Below are positions 39,009 to 51,801 of a DNA stretch of 64,000 nucleotides, piece by piece. Below the pieces are notes generated by a model. It was not told where the DNA came from. It ran no database searches and saw only the letters and a program-made list of their open reading frames with translations. The position numbers and the translations under genes were made by a program. Numbering within the stretch: the stretch's first letter is position 1; every line of letters starts with the position of its first letter. The stretch covers positions 284,197,166 through 284,261,165 of the forward strand of contig CM077666.1 in assembly GCA_039707655.1 (NCBI GenBank). Direction: 5' to 3'. The DNA is from Elymus sibiricus. Taxonomy: Eukaryota > Streptophyta > Magnoliopsida > Poales > Poaceae.

Positions 39009-40203
39009 GTATTGCACTACTTCACTTATGCGAGAAAAATAGATTCTTTTACAATCCTGCTAGGCTTTATCGATTTAAAATGGTCATTGTACAAATAACG
39101 AATCAGGAGGCGTGCCAAGCCAAACATGACGACCGACACTTAACGAAAGAGAATACTTAGCAAGGTTTGTGAGCTTCGAAATTGATATCCGGCCAGAAAA
39201 TAGCTGAAAAAGAAAAGGGGCACGCACAAGGCCATCATTATTTGGGCCGTACGCACGGATCGAGCCAATCCTAGTGATGCACGCACAACAATACAACAAC
39301 TAGAGCAGCAATCTGTCGCTCGCCGCGGCAACGTTCCGCCGTATCGCGCAGGGGCGTTCCCGACTGGGCCTGCCCATCGCACGATAGAGTAGCGAGGCAA
39401 CTATTGTAGCAACCGATTCTTGTTAGTCGGTTTTTATATTCGAGTTTTTCAGAAAAACACAAAATATTTTGTAAACATTTTTTGAAAAACTTATATTTAA
39501 AAAAACACGAACATTTCTTGAAATTTTTGAACATTTTTAAGAGTACATGCTTCAATAAATTCCAAACATTTTTTAAAAACACGAATATTTTTTTTGAAAT
39601 TGTGAACACAAACAATTTTTTAAGAATGCGAACATTTTTTGAGAATTCCAACTCTTTTCTGAAATCATTGAAAATTTGTTAAAAATGCAAACATTATTAT
39701 TTTGAAAACAGTAAAAAAACTGGTAAAGAAAAAAAATAGAAAATAAAAAATACTAGCCGAAACATTCTACAAGATTCACAAAACTGGTAAAAAAACATAC
39801 GGAATCTTCTGGAAGGTTCGTAAAACCCGAACCCAATATTGCCTGTCGAAAGTGCTCGTTTCGCGTCTCCTGTGCGAAACACGAGTAATGCTATATCTAC
39901 AAAAGGTTACTTAAAAAATTTACAAGCAAGTTGATGTGGAGGATTATGATTTGATAATAGGGGGATGAACGGGCCCTTCCCAGTTGAATTCCCGGGGGGG
40001 GGGAGGGGGGCGAGAGTTGTAGTTTGAAAATTTAAGTAAAATGTTTGTAAATTCTTTGTAGGTCTAGCATTATTGACGAAACACTGCCTATTTGATGCAA
40101 AATGTGTCAAATAGGATTTGCCTATAACACCTAGCCGACTAACCCTTGCCCACAGCGACGCACACGGCCCCTACCGATGCACAAAGCGACACCGGTAGAA
40201 CTC
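39009..40203. other. Non-coding DNA with aacattttt repeats
   Basis: 39430-39720 consists of 'gaacattttttgaaa'-type phrases in low-complexity runs, giving spurious Lys/Phe-rich frames. A G-tract lies at about 39994-40010. No gene or element border was found. Confidence 0.45.
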
Positions 40204-40206
40204 TTC

Positions 40207-40256
40207 CTCCGTCCCATCATATAAGACGTTTTTGCAAGCTTGAGACCGAGGGAGTA
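40207..40256. mobile_element. Degenerate Stowaway-like MITE
   Basis: The sequence ctccgtcccatcatataaga and, 25 bases later, gaccgagggagta are the two ends of a common Triticeae Stowaway with most of one arm deleted. Confidence 0.55.
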
Positions 40257-40353
40257 TGAACATGGAGGCACATAGATTGCCTCGTTCTGCTTTGCACCTT
40301 GCTGTCAGCGGTCATGTGTTTGGCTGACACACTTACACGCTGGGCTTTGTATC

Positions 40354-40824
40354 CCGGCCGCGTTCGGTTCGTAGGATTTCTGCAGGAATTCCAAAGGAAC
40401 TCGGTTCCTGTAGGGAAACTTCCCTTGGTAGTGTTCGGAATGAAGGAAGCAGCTACAGTATTCCTGGGGTATTTCCTTTCTACAATGTCGATTCCTGAGG
40501 ATTGTAAACATCTGCTCAGCTCTCTTTTTTGGCCGAAGACCGAGGAGAGGCTGGCTGCATGCGAATAAAATAATACTATTGTGTGTCCATTTCCAGCCGG
40601 ATGCACAGATTTGATGTGGAAGGCAATATAGAATCAGGTCATGGTCAAATAAAATATTCATGGAACAGTATGCATTTCTTCGTTTCTCCCGTGACCATCG
40701 GAACACACGTTTCTATGTTTTCCTATGGATTTTCCATTCCTTTGTTTTGCAGCTGTGATCCTTTTCGATTCCATCGTTTTCTTATATTCCTATGTTTTAC
40801 ATTCCTGTGAACCGAACAGGCCCT
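40354..40824. mobile_element. MITE with ggcc..gttcggtt ends
   Basis: The left end cggccgcgttcggttcgtag and right end gaaccgaacaggccc are imperfect inverted repeats. Subterminal sequence on both sides is rich in gga(a)ttcc-type words. The ggcc(t)gttcggt end is common in grass Harbinger and hAT MITEs. No clear target duplication is left, so the superfamily is open. Confidence 0.5.
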
Positions 40825-41198
40825 AACATTTTGCGCCAGTAAAGTTTCAGCCTTACCTTGAAAAAAATCAATTGAGAGCGGCAACGTTAGCACGCTGCTA
40901 GCGCCAGTGAGCGGCAGCAACGGGAAGCAGATGGCGGACGACGACGAGCAAGCTGACGATGAAGGCCGGGCACGTATAGGGTGTAGCGAGAGGCGACGGT
41001 GGCCAGAGCAAGGGAACATCAGTCGCTAGGGACTAGGGAATAAGAGCAAATCCGGCCCCTCAAACACCCGCAGACGCGTCCGGGCGTCAAATAACTCTTT
41101 CTATATCCGAACACCTCATATATGAAATCTTAAAATCATACAAACCATGCAAATAAAATATCTATGTAGTACGTATATCAACTAAATCCTCGACAACG

Positions 41199-41585
41199 CT
41201 ACTCGTTGTCGTTGGAGATGTTCACTATTTCCGTTCCGGGCTCCGAGTACATGGGAGGCAGACGCAACTCCGGCTCCTCGTCTGCCTCCGCCTGGGCCTC
41301 CGCCACCATCTTCGCATCCACCTCGTCGAAGAGCGCGTCGGTCTTTGCATGTTCTTGTCGGAGGAAGCGCCGGTTGGACTCCACGTACGCCTCATCCTGG
41401 ATGGACTCCAGGATGGCTGTCTGCTTCGCCATCTCCGCCGCATGGGCGACGGTGAACTCTGCCATGGCCTCCTCCATGGTGAAGCCCACAACCGGTGTCG
41501 GCTCCTCCTCCGGCTCCGCCGCGTCCGCCTCCTTCGGATCCGCCCTCCCCATGGGCTCCGGCGAGTCCGAAGGCAGGCCCCACAA
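41199..41585 (-). pseudogene. Acidic, transposon-type open frame of unknown function
   Basis: 128 codons begin MWGLPSDSPEPMGRADP and continue with Glu/Ala-rich helical sequence (EEAMAEFTVAHAAEMAKQ, LFDEVDAKMVAEAQAEADEE). I do not recognise a domain. The composition and GC-rich island inside repeats resemble the C-terminal ends of accessory proteins encoded by grass DNA transposons, which is inference only. The upstream part is missing. Confidence 0.35.
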
Positions 41586-41635
41586 ACACTTTTCAAAAAG
41601 ATTTAGGACCTCAGATATTATAATCTAGCTCGAGC

Positions 41636-41982
41636 TCCATGGTATCCCATGAACAGTAAAAAAGTAAAAATATAAAAGGAAAACTAAAATTTTGTAGCAA
41701 TGTTTATGACCAAATGTCTTACTACGTGCTTGCAAAATTTGGTGCCCATATATGACACCCGATGAGCTCAAGAAAAGAAAAGTTCTGCTCAACAGTGCAC
41801 ACAAGTTTGAGCACCAATTTTGTTATTTCCTATATGAGCTCCTAGAATGTTATTTAGCCACAAAAATTTGCAAGAACCTACAATATTTGGTCATAATCAA
41901 TCCCACAAAGTTTCAGAAATTTTGAAATTTTTACTAATTTTTTTGATTTTACTGTTCATGGGGTACCCTGAAGCTCGAGCTA
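41636..41982. mobile_element. Fold-back MITE-like element
   Basis: The inverted ends tagctcgagct (41636-41646) and agctcgagcta (41972-41982) continue inwards as atgggataccatgg-like and catgaacagtaaaa words for about 40 bp. The 20-bp palindrome at 13168 has the same gagctccatgg motif. The superfamily was not determined. Confidence 0.55.
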
Positions 41983-42348
41983 TGAAAAAACACTCTTTAG
42001 AACCTCTAACGTATTTAACTCGCGCAAGAATCTCAACGTTACGTCGGCGAGAGGAGTAAACTCTATGCTGGGATATGAGGTCTCGGTATTAACATGGTAG
42101 GGTATGCTGCCTGTGAATCGATTAATCTCATAAAAAAGTATACACGTACGCCCGAAGAACACAGGGAAATTGACAACGTGCATGCATGGCTAAATGCAGG
42201 AATAGACACAAACTTAACATGCATGGATCGATCATCCAGCTGCGACGAAGAACACAATTTTTTTTTAAGATGGATGCACGACGAAATGCATGTTGAAATT
42301 AATCAACACAAAATAAACATGGGCGCTGCCATGATAATTAAGGATCGA

Positions 42349-42959
42349 TCATAATGATGGTATTTTGACCCATCGGAGCTGGAGGTGGATGATGCCGGTG
42401 GCGACGTTCCTGAGCTTGAGCAGCGCGTCCTGCACCACCTGCCCTTCCTCCCACACGATGCTGCTCTCGTCCGCCAGGCAGCAGCCCCCTCCGGCGCCGC
42501 CACGGTGAGGCCGCACGGTGCGCACCACGGTGCCGCTCCGGATGTCCTCCAGGTCCATCCTGGCCATCTGCAGCAGCGGCTCCAGGTCCACCTCCGCGTC
42601 CCCCATCTGGTCGTCCTTGCTGAACTTGTCCTTGTCGAACACCTCCTGCGTACATATCCATGCGTAAGTACGTTAAGTATTCATATAGCTAAGTTGCATG
42701 CATGCAGCGAAAACATCGATATGATCATTCAACTGGTTCAACTTACTATCTTGATCGGCGTTGTTGGATTCGTGACGGTGAGGGTGAGATCCTTCCAGAC
42801 CGGGTTCACCGTCTTCTTGATGACGTTCGTCTTCACCTTCTGGTTGTCTAGCTGAAGGACGACGTAGGGGTCGCTGCCGTCGGCATCACGGTTCACGAGG
42901 TTGACCCCCCGAAGCACCCGCACGCTCAGCATCCCCGGCGGCACCGGCTCCGACGCCAT
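42349..42959 (-). CDS. C2-domain CAR-like protein, copy 2 (2 exons, 169 aa)
   Basis: Paralogue of the C2 gene at 33.4 kb, with the same expected role (Ca2+-dependent lipid binding, CAR type). Exons 42959-42747 and 42645-42349 join in phase. Ca2+ ligands are present: D25 and D30 (RDADGSDPYVV), D75, D77 and D83 (FDKDKFSKDDQMG). The family insert is longer and Gly-rich (RPHRGGAGGGCCLADES). Compared with copy 1 the intron after the GKQ/DNQ position is absent, so exon 1 here equals exons 1 and 2 of copy 1. The intron after PIKI/PIKL is shared. The frame is open and the start is at a clear ATG. Confidence 0.88.
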
Positions 42960-43429
42960 CTCGATTGCTCTGTTGCGAATTGTTGTTGTTGATCTGATCT
43001 TGGAATGTGTGCACGCTAATTTTTGTTTGTTCTTGTTGGAGGCAGGAAATGATCAGGGGGGAATGCTGGTAGGGAATGTAGACATGCATGGCATGCCAGC
43101 CTCGTGTAATGATTCGCTGGCCGTGTCTTGTGGGACTCTGTGTTACTTGTACTTTGCTATTTTAGGACGCTTTCGTGCATCCGCAAAATCTAGCACTTCC
43201 GAGTCCTCACGTCACATTGTCGTGCCGAAAATGCCGCATCAACATTCTGGTGCGTCGTGGTTGCGGTTGTGACCTAGGGTGCTACGTTGCGTCTATTCAT
43301 CAAGATATAAGAGCATCTCTAGCGCTTGCTCTACCCTTCGATCCCTCAGATCATCTCTAGCCGATCCCCTATAATTTAGCCCCTCGAACGCCCTCTCCAA
43401 CCTTAACTCCTTATATATAGAGTTAAATA
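42960..43429. other. CAR copy 2 upstream region
   Basis: 5' UTR and promoter of the minus-strand C2 gene. From about 43310 the 'gagcatctctagcgcttgct' type of repetitive sequence begins, which recurs in related form near 46400 (agccgatccctta). These may be the two ends of an unresolved transposon enclosing 43.3-46.4 kb. Confidence 0.4.
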
Positions 43430-43575
43430 AAGGGATAAGTATATTTTTCGTCCTCGAACTCTCGCCAAAGTATAGAAATTGTCCCTCAACTCCAAAACCA
43501 CCAAAACTCAGTCCCTCAACTATTAAAACCGGATAGTTTTCGTCCCTCGTGCCACTTCGGGCGGTTTTAGTATGC

Positions 43576-44182
43576 GGTGAACAGTAAACTCGATGAACAG
43601 TAAATTCAAAATAAATAGCAACAAAATTCAAAAAAATCTAAAATTTTACGGCATCGAAGATACACTGGGGCGCAAGGTGCGTGCTAAATTTCGTGCTGTT
43701 TGGACATTCGAGCAGCTCGTGGCAAAAACAAAACCGTAAATCGGCTATAGCGGTGAACAGTAAATTCAAAAAAATAGCAAAAAAAATCAAAAAAATATGA
43801 AACCTTTTGGCATCAAAGATGCTTAGGTACGCAAGATGCGTGCAAAATTCGTGATCAAATGACACCCGAGGAGCTCTATCCAAAAAAAACAAAATAGTGC
43901 ACTTTTTCAAAAAAAAATCTGAGCCAAATTTTGTTTTTTTTTGCCACGAGCTCGTATAATGTCCAAACACCACGAAAATTGGCACGCACCTTGCGCACCC
44001 AAGCCTCTTTGATGCCAAAAAATTTCATATTGTTTTGAATTTTTTTCGAATTTACTGTTCACCGACGTACATATTTACAGTTTTTTCTTTGCCACGAGCT
44101 GCTCGAATGTCAAAACACCACGAAATTTCAGTTTTTTTTTGCTATTTTTTCTAATTTACTGTTCATCGAGTTACCGTTCACC
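43576..44182. mobile_element. Fold-back / inverted-repeat element
   Basis: Left end ggtgaacagtaaactcgatg pairs with right end catcgagttaccgttcacc. Further inward, caccacgaaa, cgagcagctcgtgg and gaacagtaaattcaaa words also occur in opposite orientations. The nested inverted repeats would fold the whole 0.6 kb. No coding sequence. Confidence 0.6.
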
Positions 44183-46796
44183 TCGTTGAAAGGGCCCGTG
44201 CATTGCAATGGAAAAAAAAATCATAATCTCCAATGGTCATGACCACATTTTGCTGCATCACCGAGATACACTATCACTCTCAATTTCGTGAAAACATGAA
44301 CATTTTTTTAAACCCGTGAACATATTTGAAATCGTGAACATTTTTCAAATTCCTGAACACTTTTACAAATTTTCGAACATTTTATGCTATTTGTAAACAT
44401 TTTATTAAAATTTTGAACATTTTTTGAAACAATTTTCTTGAATCGGCCAACATTTTTAGAATCGACGAACATTTTTTTGGAAATCGGTGGAACAATTTTT
44501 GAAATTCACGGACATTTTTTTGATTTAGCAAACATTTTTTGAAATGCATGATAATTTTTTGAATCAACGAACATTTTATGAATGAATAAACTATTTTGTA
44601 CGTCACGAACAATTTATGAATTTTTAGGATATTTTTCCATTCATGAACATTTTGTTCAATTTCATTAACATTTTTTAGTACACGATCTTTTTTGAAAAAT
44701 CATTAATATTTTTTAATTTCCTGAACATTTTTTTTCAAAATTTCGAACATTTTTTGAATAAGCAAACACTTTTTTTGCAAAATCGTGAATTTTATTTGAA
44801 TCCACAAACATTTTATGATTTATTAAACATTTTATTTCTAAATTGTCATTTTTAAAAATTTTGGAACTTTTTTGAAGTCCCAAATTATTTAAAGGAGAAA
44901 AAAAGAAAACGGAAAAGAAAAAGAAAAAAATGAAATTTATAAAACAGGCCGCTCGGACATGGGCCGGCCCAAACAGGCGCGCTGCGTCTTCATCTAGCGC
45001 GCAAAGCGCAGTATAGGAGGTCCCTACTGCATGGGCCGGCCCAGCGGGGATTCCCCTATGTAAAACATTTATTTATCACTTATAGAGGACATTGGTGGGT
45101 AATATTTTGCAATTTTGGGGGCAAATTCTGTGACGTACCGCCAGAAGCAATAGCCCCTTTATGATTAGGTATAGATGATTCCTAGCCGAATCCCTACAAC
45201 TTGACTCCCTAAAAAATTCGTCGCCAATTCTTCTACGTTTTGGTTTACGTACTACATTTCAACTACATATTTGCGCACATAACAAATCCAAGCTTCATAA
45301 AGAATGTTCACACAATTCATGAATATTATAAATTAAAAGTTCAAAAATTAAATAATTTAAATTCAAACACACAAAAGGGTCTAAATGAAATAAAGAGCAT
45401 GATAGAATCACAACAATCAACTGCTGCTATGGAGTGGCTATTGATGCTCAGCAAGATCATCTTGGAGTTGGGTATGAACTTCTCGGTTTTCGATACTTCG
45501 ATGCGTGCGAGAAATCTTTGTATCTTGTTTGCGTCGTATTCCAGCCCAACAGGATCCACATTGGAGATGTACCTAAGTTCTCTGTCATGCCTCTCTCATC
45601 TTCCAGAATCATGTTATGCAAAATGATTCAACATGTCATTATTTGCCATAGTCATCGTTAACGGTCACGACAATGGCCATTTCAAAATCATCATTGTCTT
45701 CTTCCTCCTCCTCCGACGAAGAGTCGTCGAAGAACGTCTCCCTCAACCTCTTCATCCACACTATGCAATATTCTAGATTGAATTAGAAAAAGAGTAAATC
45801 ACAATGAAAAAAAAGCAACAAAAAACTGCACCTAGTCAATTCATTGAACACTTCACGGGCGGAGGAGATGAGAGACTCGATCGGCAACATTGACGTGATG
45901 CCGAGGCTACGGGTCGTCGGCAGGGCTGCGTCATGGCATGTTGACTTCGTAGGAGGAAGATTCTTCTAAAGTCGTGCTAGCCGGTCGCCGTCCAAGTTCG
46001 TTGCCGCCAAACTGTGGCGATCTTGATTACGCCGGCGAGGCTGCAATTCTGGCGGCGCGTAGCTCCTCAGTGGGTGCTCTACGACATCTTGGTCCTCCAC
46101 CGGCTCCGTTTGGGAACGAGCCAAGCTCGGAGGTGGTGGTGGCGGCAATATGGGTCGATTCCAACGACGGTGGTGATCAGCAAGTGAATCGGAGTGGGGC
46201 ATGAGGATGGTGGAGGCTATGGGGTCTCGGCGGGGCGGCGACGGAGACTACGAGTGGACGCTGGAGGCAACGTCGGCGTCGATGCGGGTGACCAGAGGAG
46301 AGAGACCGTCACGAGGAGAGAGGCGACATTATCCTGAGAACTGGCTGCGGCCGCTTATACTTGAGGGTCATCCCACGCGGAGCTTATAATTTTTGAGGAG
46401 TTAAGCCGGATAAGGGATCGGCTAACTCCTCATCAGCATAAAAAATGCAAAAGAAGGTTACCAAAGTTCACATAGAAACCGAGTTTTTTGTGCGACTATG
46501 GCCTCTTTTTTTTCCCCGCAAAAGGAAAAAAAAACTACTGTCCGTAAGTCCGGTTGAATTTGTGCCGAACCGTTGGGGATGACCACTATACATACAGCAT
46601 TGCTTACGTACGTACTCGGTGCTGCTTTTGAGGACAAAAAGTCAATGAGCGTACAGTCATCGACTTGTTGGCCAAGATATACACGCCTTGGAGACGGTAT
46701 GTTTGTGCCTTGGGAGTTGGGTCGTGTCTGATGGATCCATCTTTTTTGCTTGGAGAAGAAGCTTGATCGATGGGCGAGCGGGCAGGCAGGCAGGCA
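44183..46796. other. Repeat-rich DNA, no supported gene
   Basis: 44280-44880 is a run of 'gaacatttttt' phrases. 45240-46200 contains short coding-like pieces on both strands without a recognised domain. 46200-46400 is a GC-rich island. A Helitron-like hairpin phrase cccgtgcattgcaatgg is at 44193. I see no intact gene. Confidence 0.4.
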
Positions 46797-46802
46797 TATA
46801 AA
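46797..46802 (+). promoter_or_regulatory. TATA box of the 88-aa gene
   Basis: tataaa in the context ggcatataaagacccgg lies 105 bp before the ATG. This is a usual spacing for a short 5' UTR in grasses. Confidence 0.65.
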
Positions 46803-46901
46803 GACCCGGGCAGGCAGCACGGCCTTCCTCCAACTCCAACCTGCAGACCAAGCGGCAAGCACCAACCAAAGCTTGGTTCGAAACCCCGTAGATAGCTAGC
46901 A

Positions 46902-47264
46902 ATGTCGGCGCTTCGATCCTTCCTCGGGAAGCTGCCGCGCCCCTCCTGCCGCCAGGCCGCCCTCGGTGGCACCGTCGCGTCCGCCGCGGCGGCCGGGATC
47001 TGGTATCTCCAACAAAACGCCGACAAACCAACACCAGCACCTGGTACGTACATACGGATTTATTCTGATCTTTCCATCCAAATTTGTTACTGTATTTTTC
47101 CTTTTAGCGTGACTAATTACGCCATGCATGTGTGAACAGTACTCGGCAAGCTAGGTGCAGAGGAGGAGGTCACGAAGAAAGAGGCGCAGCGGGCAGCTGA
47201 GGAGCCGGCGGCCAACAAAGCGCAGCACGCCGGGGAGGTGGCGGCCACGAAGAAGCAGACATAG
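46902..47264 (+). CDS. Small two-exon gene of unknown function (88 aa)
   Basis: Exons 46902-47043 and 47140-47264 join in frame across a 96-bp GT-AG intron. The N-terminus (MSALRSFLGKLPRPSCRQ) is basic and amphipathic, then a small-residue hydrophobic segment (GGTVASAAAAGIWYL, about residues 22-36) could cross or enter a membrane. Exon 2 encodes a charged helical tail rich in Glu, Ala and Lys (EEEVTKKEAQRAAEE). This design suits import into mitochondria or a plastid, but I recognise no family. A TATA box and a purine/GC-rich leader support a real promoter. Confidence 0.65.
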
Positions 47265-47274
47265 ATTTCTTTTA

Positions 47275-47300
47275 TCTCTACTACTATTAAAAGAGCAAAC
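47275..47300 (+). mobile_element. Helitron-like 5' terminus
   Basis: tctctactactattaaaaga follows an A, as expected for Helitron insertion between A and T. It agrees with the grass Helitron 5' consensus TCTMTAYTAMY. The 3' CTRR end with hairpin was not found, so the extent is unknown. It begins 11 bp after the stop codon of the 88-aa gene. Confidence 0.55.
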
Positions 47301-50300
47301 ATAAATTCCCCTAAAGCCACACAACAAACTGTACACGAGATAACCAGGACCTTCAGATCAAATCAATTTAAACACATCCTACTGTCCATATTATGCCAAT
47401 GGTCTGTCATATAGATCGACGACTCAGATCAAATGTTCTGCCGAGCAGACGCGCGTGGTCTGCCAATCGTTTAGCGCTCCGCGTCCCCGATCCGTGCGGC
47501 CCAACACCCTGATTTGCGGATCGCCCGAATCACGCTGCCCCCACAGTCCCCTCCGCCTTCTCTATCGCCTCCACGCGAGCCCAGAGCCGCCGCACTCCCG
47601 GGACGGCCCCCATGCTCGCCACCGATGGGGCAGCTGCGTGCGTGCCGCCACCATCGAGCCACACTCTGGTGCGCCACCTCCCTTCCTCCGCGCCGCCCGC
47701 TGTCGGCACACACTTCCCCTCCCCTGCGCCACTAGCCGCTTCCTTTTGCGGAGCACGCCACCCGCTCACTTCCACCAGATCCAGGCATCCAACCCTTTCT
47801 CCACGAACCCACTCCAGATTGCTCCATTCATTCTGTCAGAAGGAGAAAAAATCGCCACTGATTGTGCCTTCCTTCTGCTTCAGCCGCTACCAGGTGTGTG
47901 TTGAGGGAGGACCGGACACGCGTGTGCCAGCAGGGAGGATGCTGCCACCACGCTTTTCGAAGATGTGCGGAGTCGTCGTGCCTGAACGGTTGACACCTCT
48001 ACCACCGTCGCTGCCTTCGAGGAGGATTCGTGTCTGCATCTTAATGCTCGCCAAGCCGATTACATCGCTGGTGCAGGACACACAACAAAACAAATCTGAA
48101 CCTCAGCGACATATTTGCTGGTAAAGTCCTCTCCCTCTTATATCTCGGTAGGATGCATTCTTCAACGATTTATTTGCTGGGGTTTGTTCAAGAAATTCTG
48201 AAGATTTCAGAATCTGTTTGGTTGTGTCGTTCACAGTCCCTGGGTGGCCAACCTCGGTGAACAAACTTGTGACTTTGGTTGTTGGTAGCTTAATTATTTG
48301 GTCTTCTGTCTAATAGACAGATGTCGAGTATAAAATTTGAATCTAACTCTGATTGAGAAGACTTGATTTTTTTTAATCCTGCTGATGAATGGCCTACTAT
48401 TTCAACCTGTGAAATATTACTGAATTTATAACCTGTCAGATCAGGGTAGTTGCAACCTATGAAATCTTGCTGAACGTTTGAACCTATGGGACTGGGATAG
48501 CCAATTTTGCATCATTGCAATGGCTACGTAAAATTCAGCAAGTTACATCTGCTTCATCGGGTTGATGCTTCATGCTCAGCAAGTTTCCTTTCCCTTGAGT
48601 CGTCTTGCCTCGCTCGGTTTGACCTTGTGCAGACAGACGTGTAGACCACATCTTGTAGACGGCTGATATGGATTATGCTCCACCCCTCCATGACTTCACT
48701 TGAGTTAATTCCCCGCGATGCGACTGACACAAAACTATCCTCGGTATCCACAAAGATCACCCTGGGATATGGCCATCCTAATATTTATTTATTTTCATTT
48801 TTCTGATGCTTATGGTACAATTGCGGTGAGGATTTGTTGGCTATAAGTTAACTGCAAATAAGTTTTTTTTGTCAAAAAATGGCACAAAATTCTGATTACA
48901 TCGTGGTGATATTTTTTCTTGTAGGGAGAGAAGGAGGATAAAAAGCGTAGGTCCTCTTCACAGGATAGGTACAGACTTGGCTAAGCGATTAGTGCTGCTG
49001 CGGTTCATCTACATTGATTTTGGACATTGATTCTTGATTTACCCTTATTATTACCATTTGCTAACTTAACCATCTCTATCTCTCATGTTAATTCTGAAGA
49101 CCTTTTATGTGTCATGTCGACAAGGGTGTTTGATAAGAAATCCAAGCAGGCTGCATGTGAGGTGAATCAAGGTAATCTATATGATGTAGTGAAGGATAAA
49201 CTACTCTCCCCCATGTTGTTTCTGGATATGTTATTTTTCAGTGAATTACTACTGAAGCATCGATTTAAGACTATTCTTGGTCATGTAAGAAAGCTGAGAT
49301 TTATTTTGGCCATGTGATTTCCGTAAGCATATCCTGTGAATATTTTCATTGAAAGTTTCCCTCATATCAAACTGTTTTATTTCTTCTACACAGGAAGTTG
49401 GTACAATATGCAGCCTTCAAAGCATAGGTTTGCGAATTTTATGCCAGCTGAGCCTCTTTCATTTTAATGCTTGAGTCCTAATATTTCATTTCTCCAAGCT
49501 TTTGAGTTCTAATATTGTTCTGTATTCTGAGCTCTTGAACATTTGCCTGCACAAAAATGATCTATAATAATTCCCTTCTAAGTCCAGAGATAGTTGTACA
49601 CATCATTTATACAATCCTAAATTACTCTATGCTCTGAATTACTCCCGTGGTGCATTTTATGTCCCCCTTACATCTATGTCATCTTACTCATATATATTTG
49701 CTTAGTGTATATATGCTTTCCCATGTAATCATCCTTAACGAATGTCATGTTCAATCTGTAACTAATTATCATGGTATTTTCTGATTTTTTTACGTTGCCG
49801 CTTACTGGTCTTACGACATGGAGAGGAGAGGCCAAGTAGCAGCAAGCATGCAGCTGTGTCATGCAAACAAACTGAGACTGCAGAAAGTCACTGATTGTAC
49901 AAAACCAGAAAAACAAATTGCAGCGCGAGCATGCAAAGAGACAATTGCGCAAATCAAACACATATTCAAGTAATAAGTTAGTGAGAGGCTTTATATAGGC
50001 GTGTACTGCTGCATGTTTCCTACATAACAGGCTCATACTTATCTTATAAATGCGCATCTGGAGTTTACTGCAGCAGCATCAAGCTGATGTTTAGCAATCA
50101 TGGACCAACTTTATCTTTCGTCAATTGCAGAATTTACGTGCCAAGAATCCTCATTTTCGTACCATCGCATAGATTATATACTGACAAGTTCTTAGCAACC
50201 ATGGCTCCACTCCACTTCATCCTGATTAACAAGCAGGGCACTGGAGGAGGCGGCTCCACCCACAACCTGCTTTCCCTCAATTTGTTCAGTGAGCACTGTT

Positions 50301-51780
50301 ATCTTATTCTCTTTACTCTTACTATCATGAGTGGGTTTGGAATTTGGGGCTTTTTAGTTCTCGCGTTTGGACCAAATGACTGGGCATTGACATCAATAAT
50401 TGCAATTTTGCCATTGGCTGAACTAAGGAGAAGTATTGGAACACAAGTTGACAATGAAGGAATTATTGTCGATGGATATCAGAAGTTGCTCGCATTGACT
50501 GTAACTGTAGAAGTTATATTCAGTCATGGAGACATGAGTTTGTTTTTTATATCAAATAGGATTGTCAACTTATATCATTTGACTGGATAAATGGCGTTGT
50601 GAATCACTTCAAATTGACTGCAATAATGACCCTTTGTTCACAGAACAAGTGAATATGTAGGTTACGGTGCTTGTAGTTTGTTATTAATTAGTTCAAAGAG
50701 TCACTGACTGTATCATCACACTGACACATAAGACAACCAGATATTTAAGGTGAAGAATTCGTTATCTATACTTGGTGATCCTTTTGTCAATAGTTTACAT
50801 AAAATAGTTACGTTCATTGATTTATTATACAGTTATCCCATGAAAGTACACGTTGTGGAGGATGGTATAGTGATTTCTTTAATTGCAGTTCAGGTATCAT
50901 TCACTTTTCCAAAGATAGACCCGTAGATATCTACATTTTAATACAGCGTGGTATGGTTACACTTTACTAACTGAATTGTTTCCTTGATGTGGTTGTTCTA
51001 TCATTTCTGAAACTGTGTAGGTTCTGATTGAAGCTATAACGATCTGTTGACACATGGCTGAAAAAGTAGTGTGAAATTGATTTGTAAGTAATTTTTCTTG
51101 ATATGCAAGTATTTAACCTAGGATTTCAATTTGAGATATACAACCGTCAACCGTCTTTTTAGGTGACATTCCCTATTATCGCCGATGTTGTATGTTCTTT
51201 TGGTAAATATGTAATGTTTTGGACATGGATAAAGGTTTCTTTTATTTCTCTTTTGTATTGTAGATGGACAACAAGAGAAAGAAGCTAAATTCCTGAAGCC
51301 GAAAATTGAAGAGGTAATATCACCTGGTTAGACTTGTAACAGGATGAGGGAGGAGCCAGCAAGTCAGCAACGCATCTTCTATGCCTCCAAAAAAAAATTG
51401 TGTGCAGTGGCGAATGGGAATCGTGTGCCCGACAGTTTGCCTCACGTACTAAACATTTAGTGTAGTCACTGATGAAAGTATTTCTTGTACCCAACATGTA
51501 TAGCATGATAAATCGTGCATGCCTTTACTTAATTGAAAATTAACAGCATAGCACTTCCGCACTCTTTATCTTTGTACATGTACAATTGTAGTGTGTTCGA
51601 ATTGGACATGCTTTTGACTACCCCGGAAAAGAGATGCACTTCCAGTGTTGTTATTTTTTGCCAATATTGTAACTGATTGAAGGTAAGTTTGTGCCAAACA
51701 AATTTCTTTGAGCATCTTCATCCGCAGTACCTGAATCTCCGGCCGCAGGACCTGCTTCTCCCCTTTATCTCCGACTCCAT
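47301..51780. other. 4.5 kb without a recognised gene
   Basis: 47450-48120 is GC-rich with overlapping frames and could be a captured gene fragment or promoter. 48200-51600 is AT-rich with short frames only. A minus-strand frame at 48554-48760 has codon-like composition but no known domain. It may be the body of the Helitron beginning at 47275, with host exon fragments, which is inference. Confidence 0.4.
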
Positions 51781-51801
51781 CTCGTCCTCCTCGTCTCCGC
51801 C

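Noticed and set aside
47455..48124. Ser/Pro-rich 150-170-codon frames
   Set aside because: GC-rich DNA with open frames on both strands and no domain. Could be a captured fragment, but not enough for a gene call.
50087..50590. 167-codon frame with hydrophobic segment
   Set aside because: AT-rich, no recognised motif, no splice or promoter evidence, and situated in likely transposon DNA.
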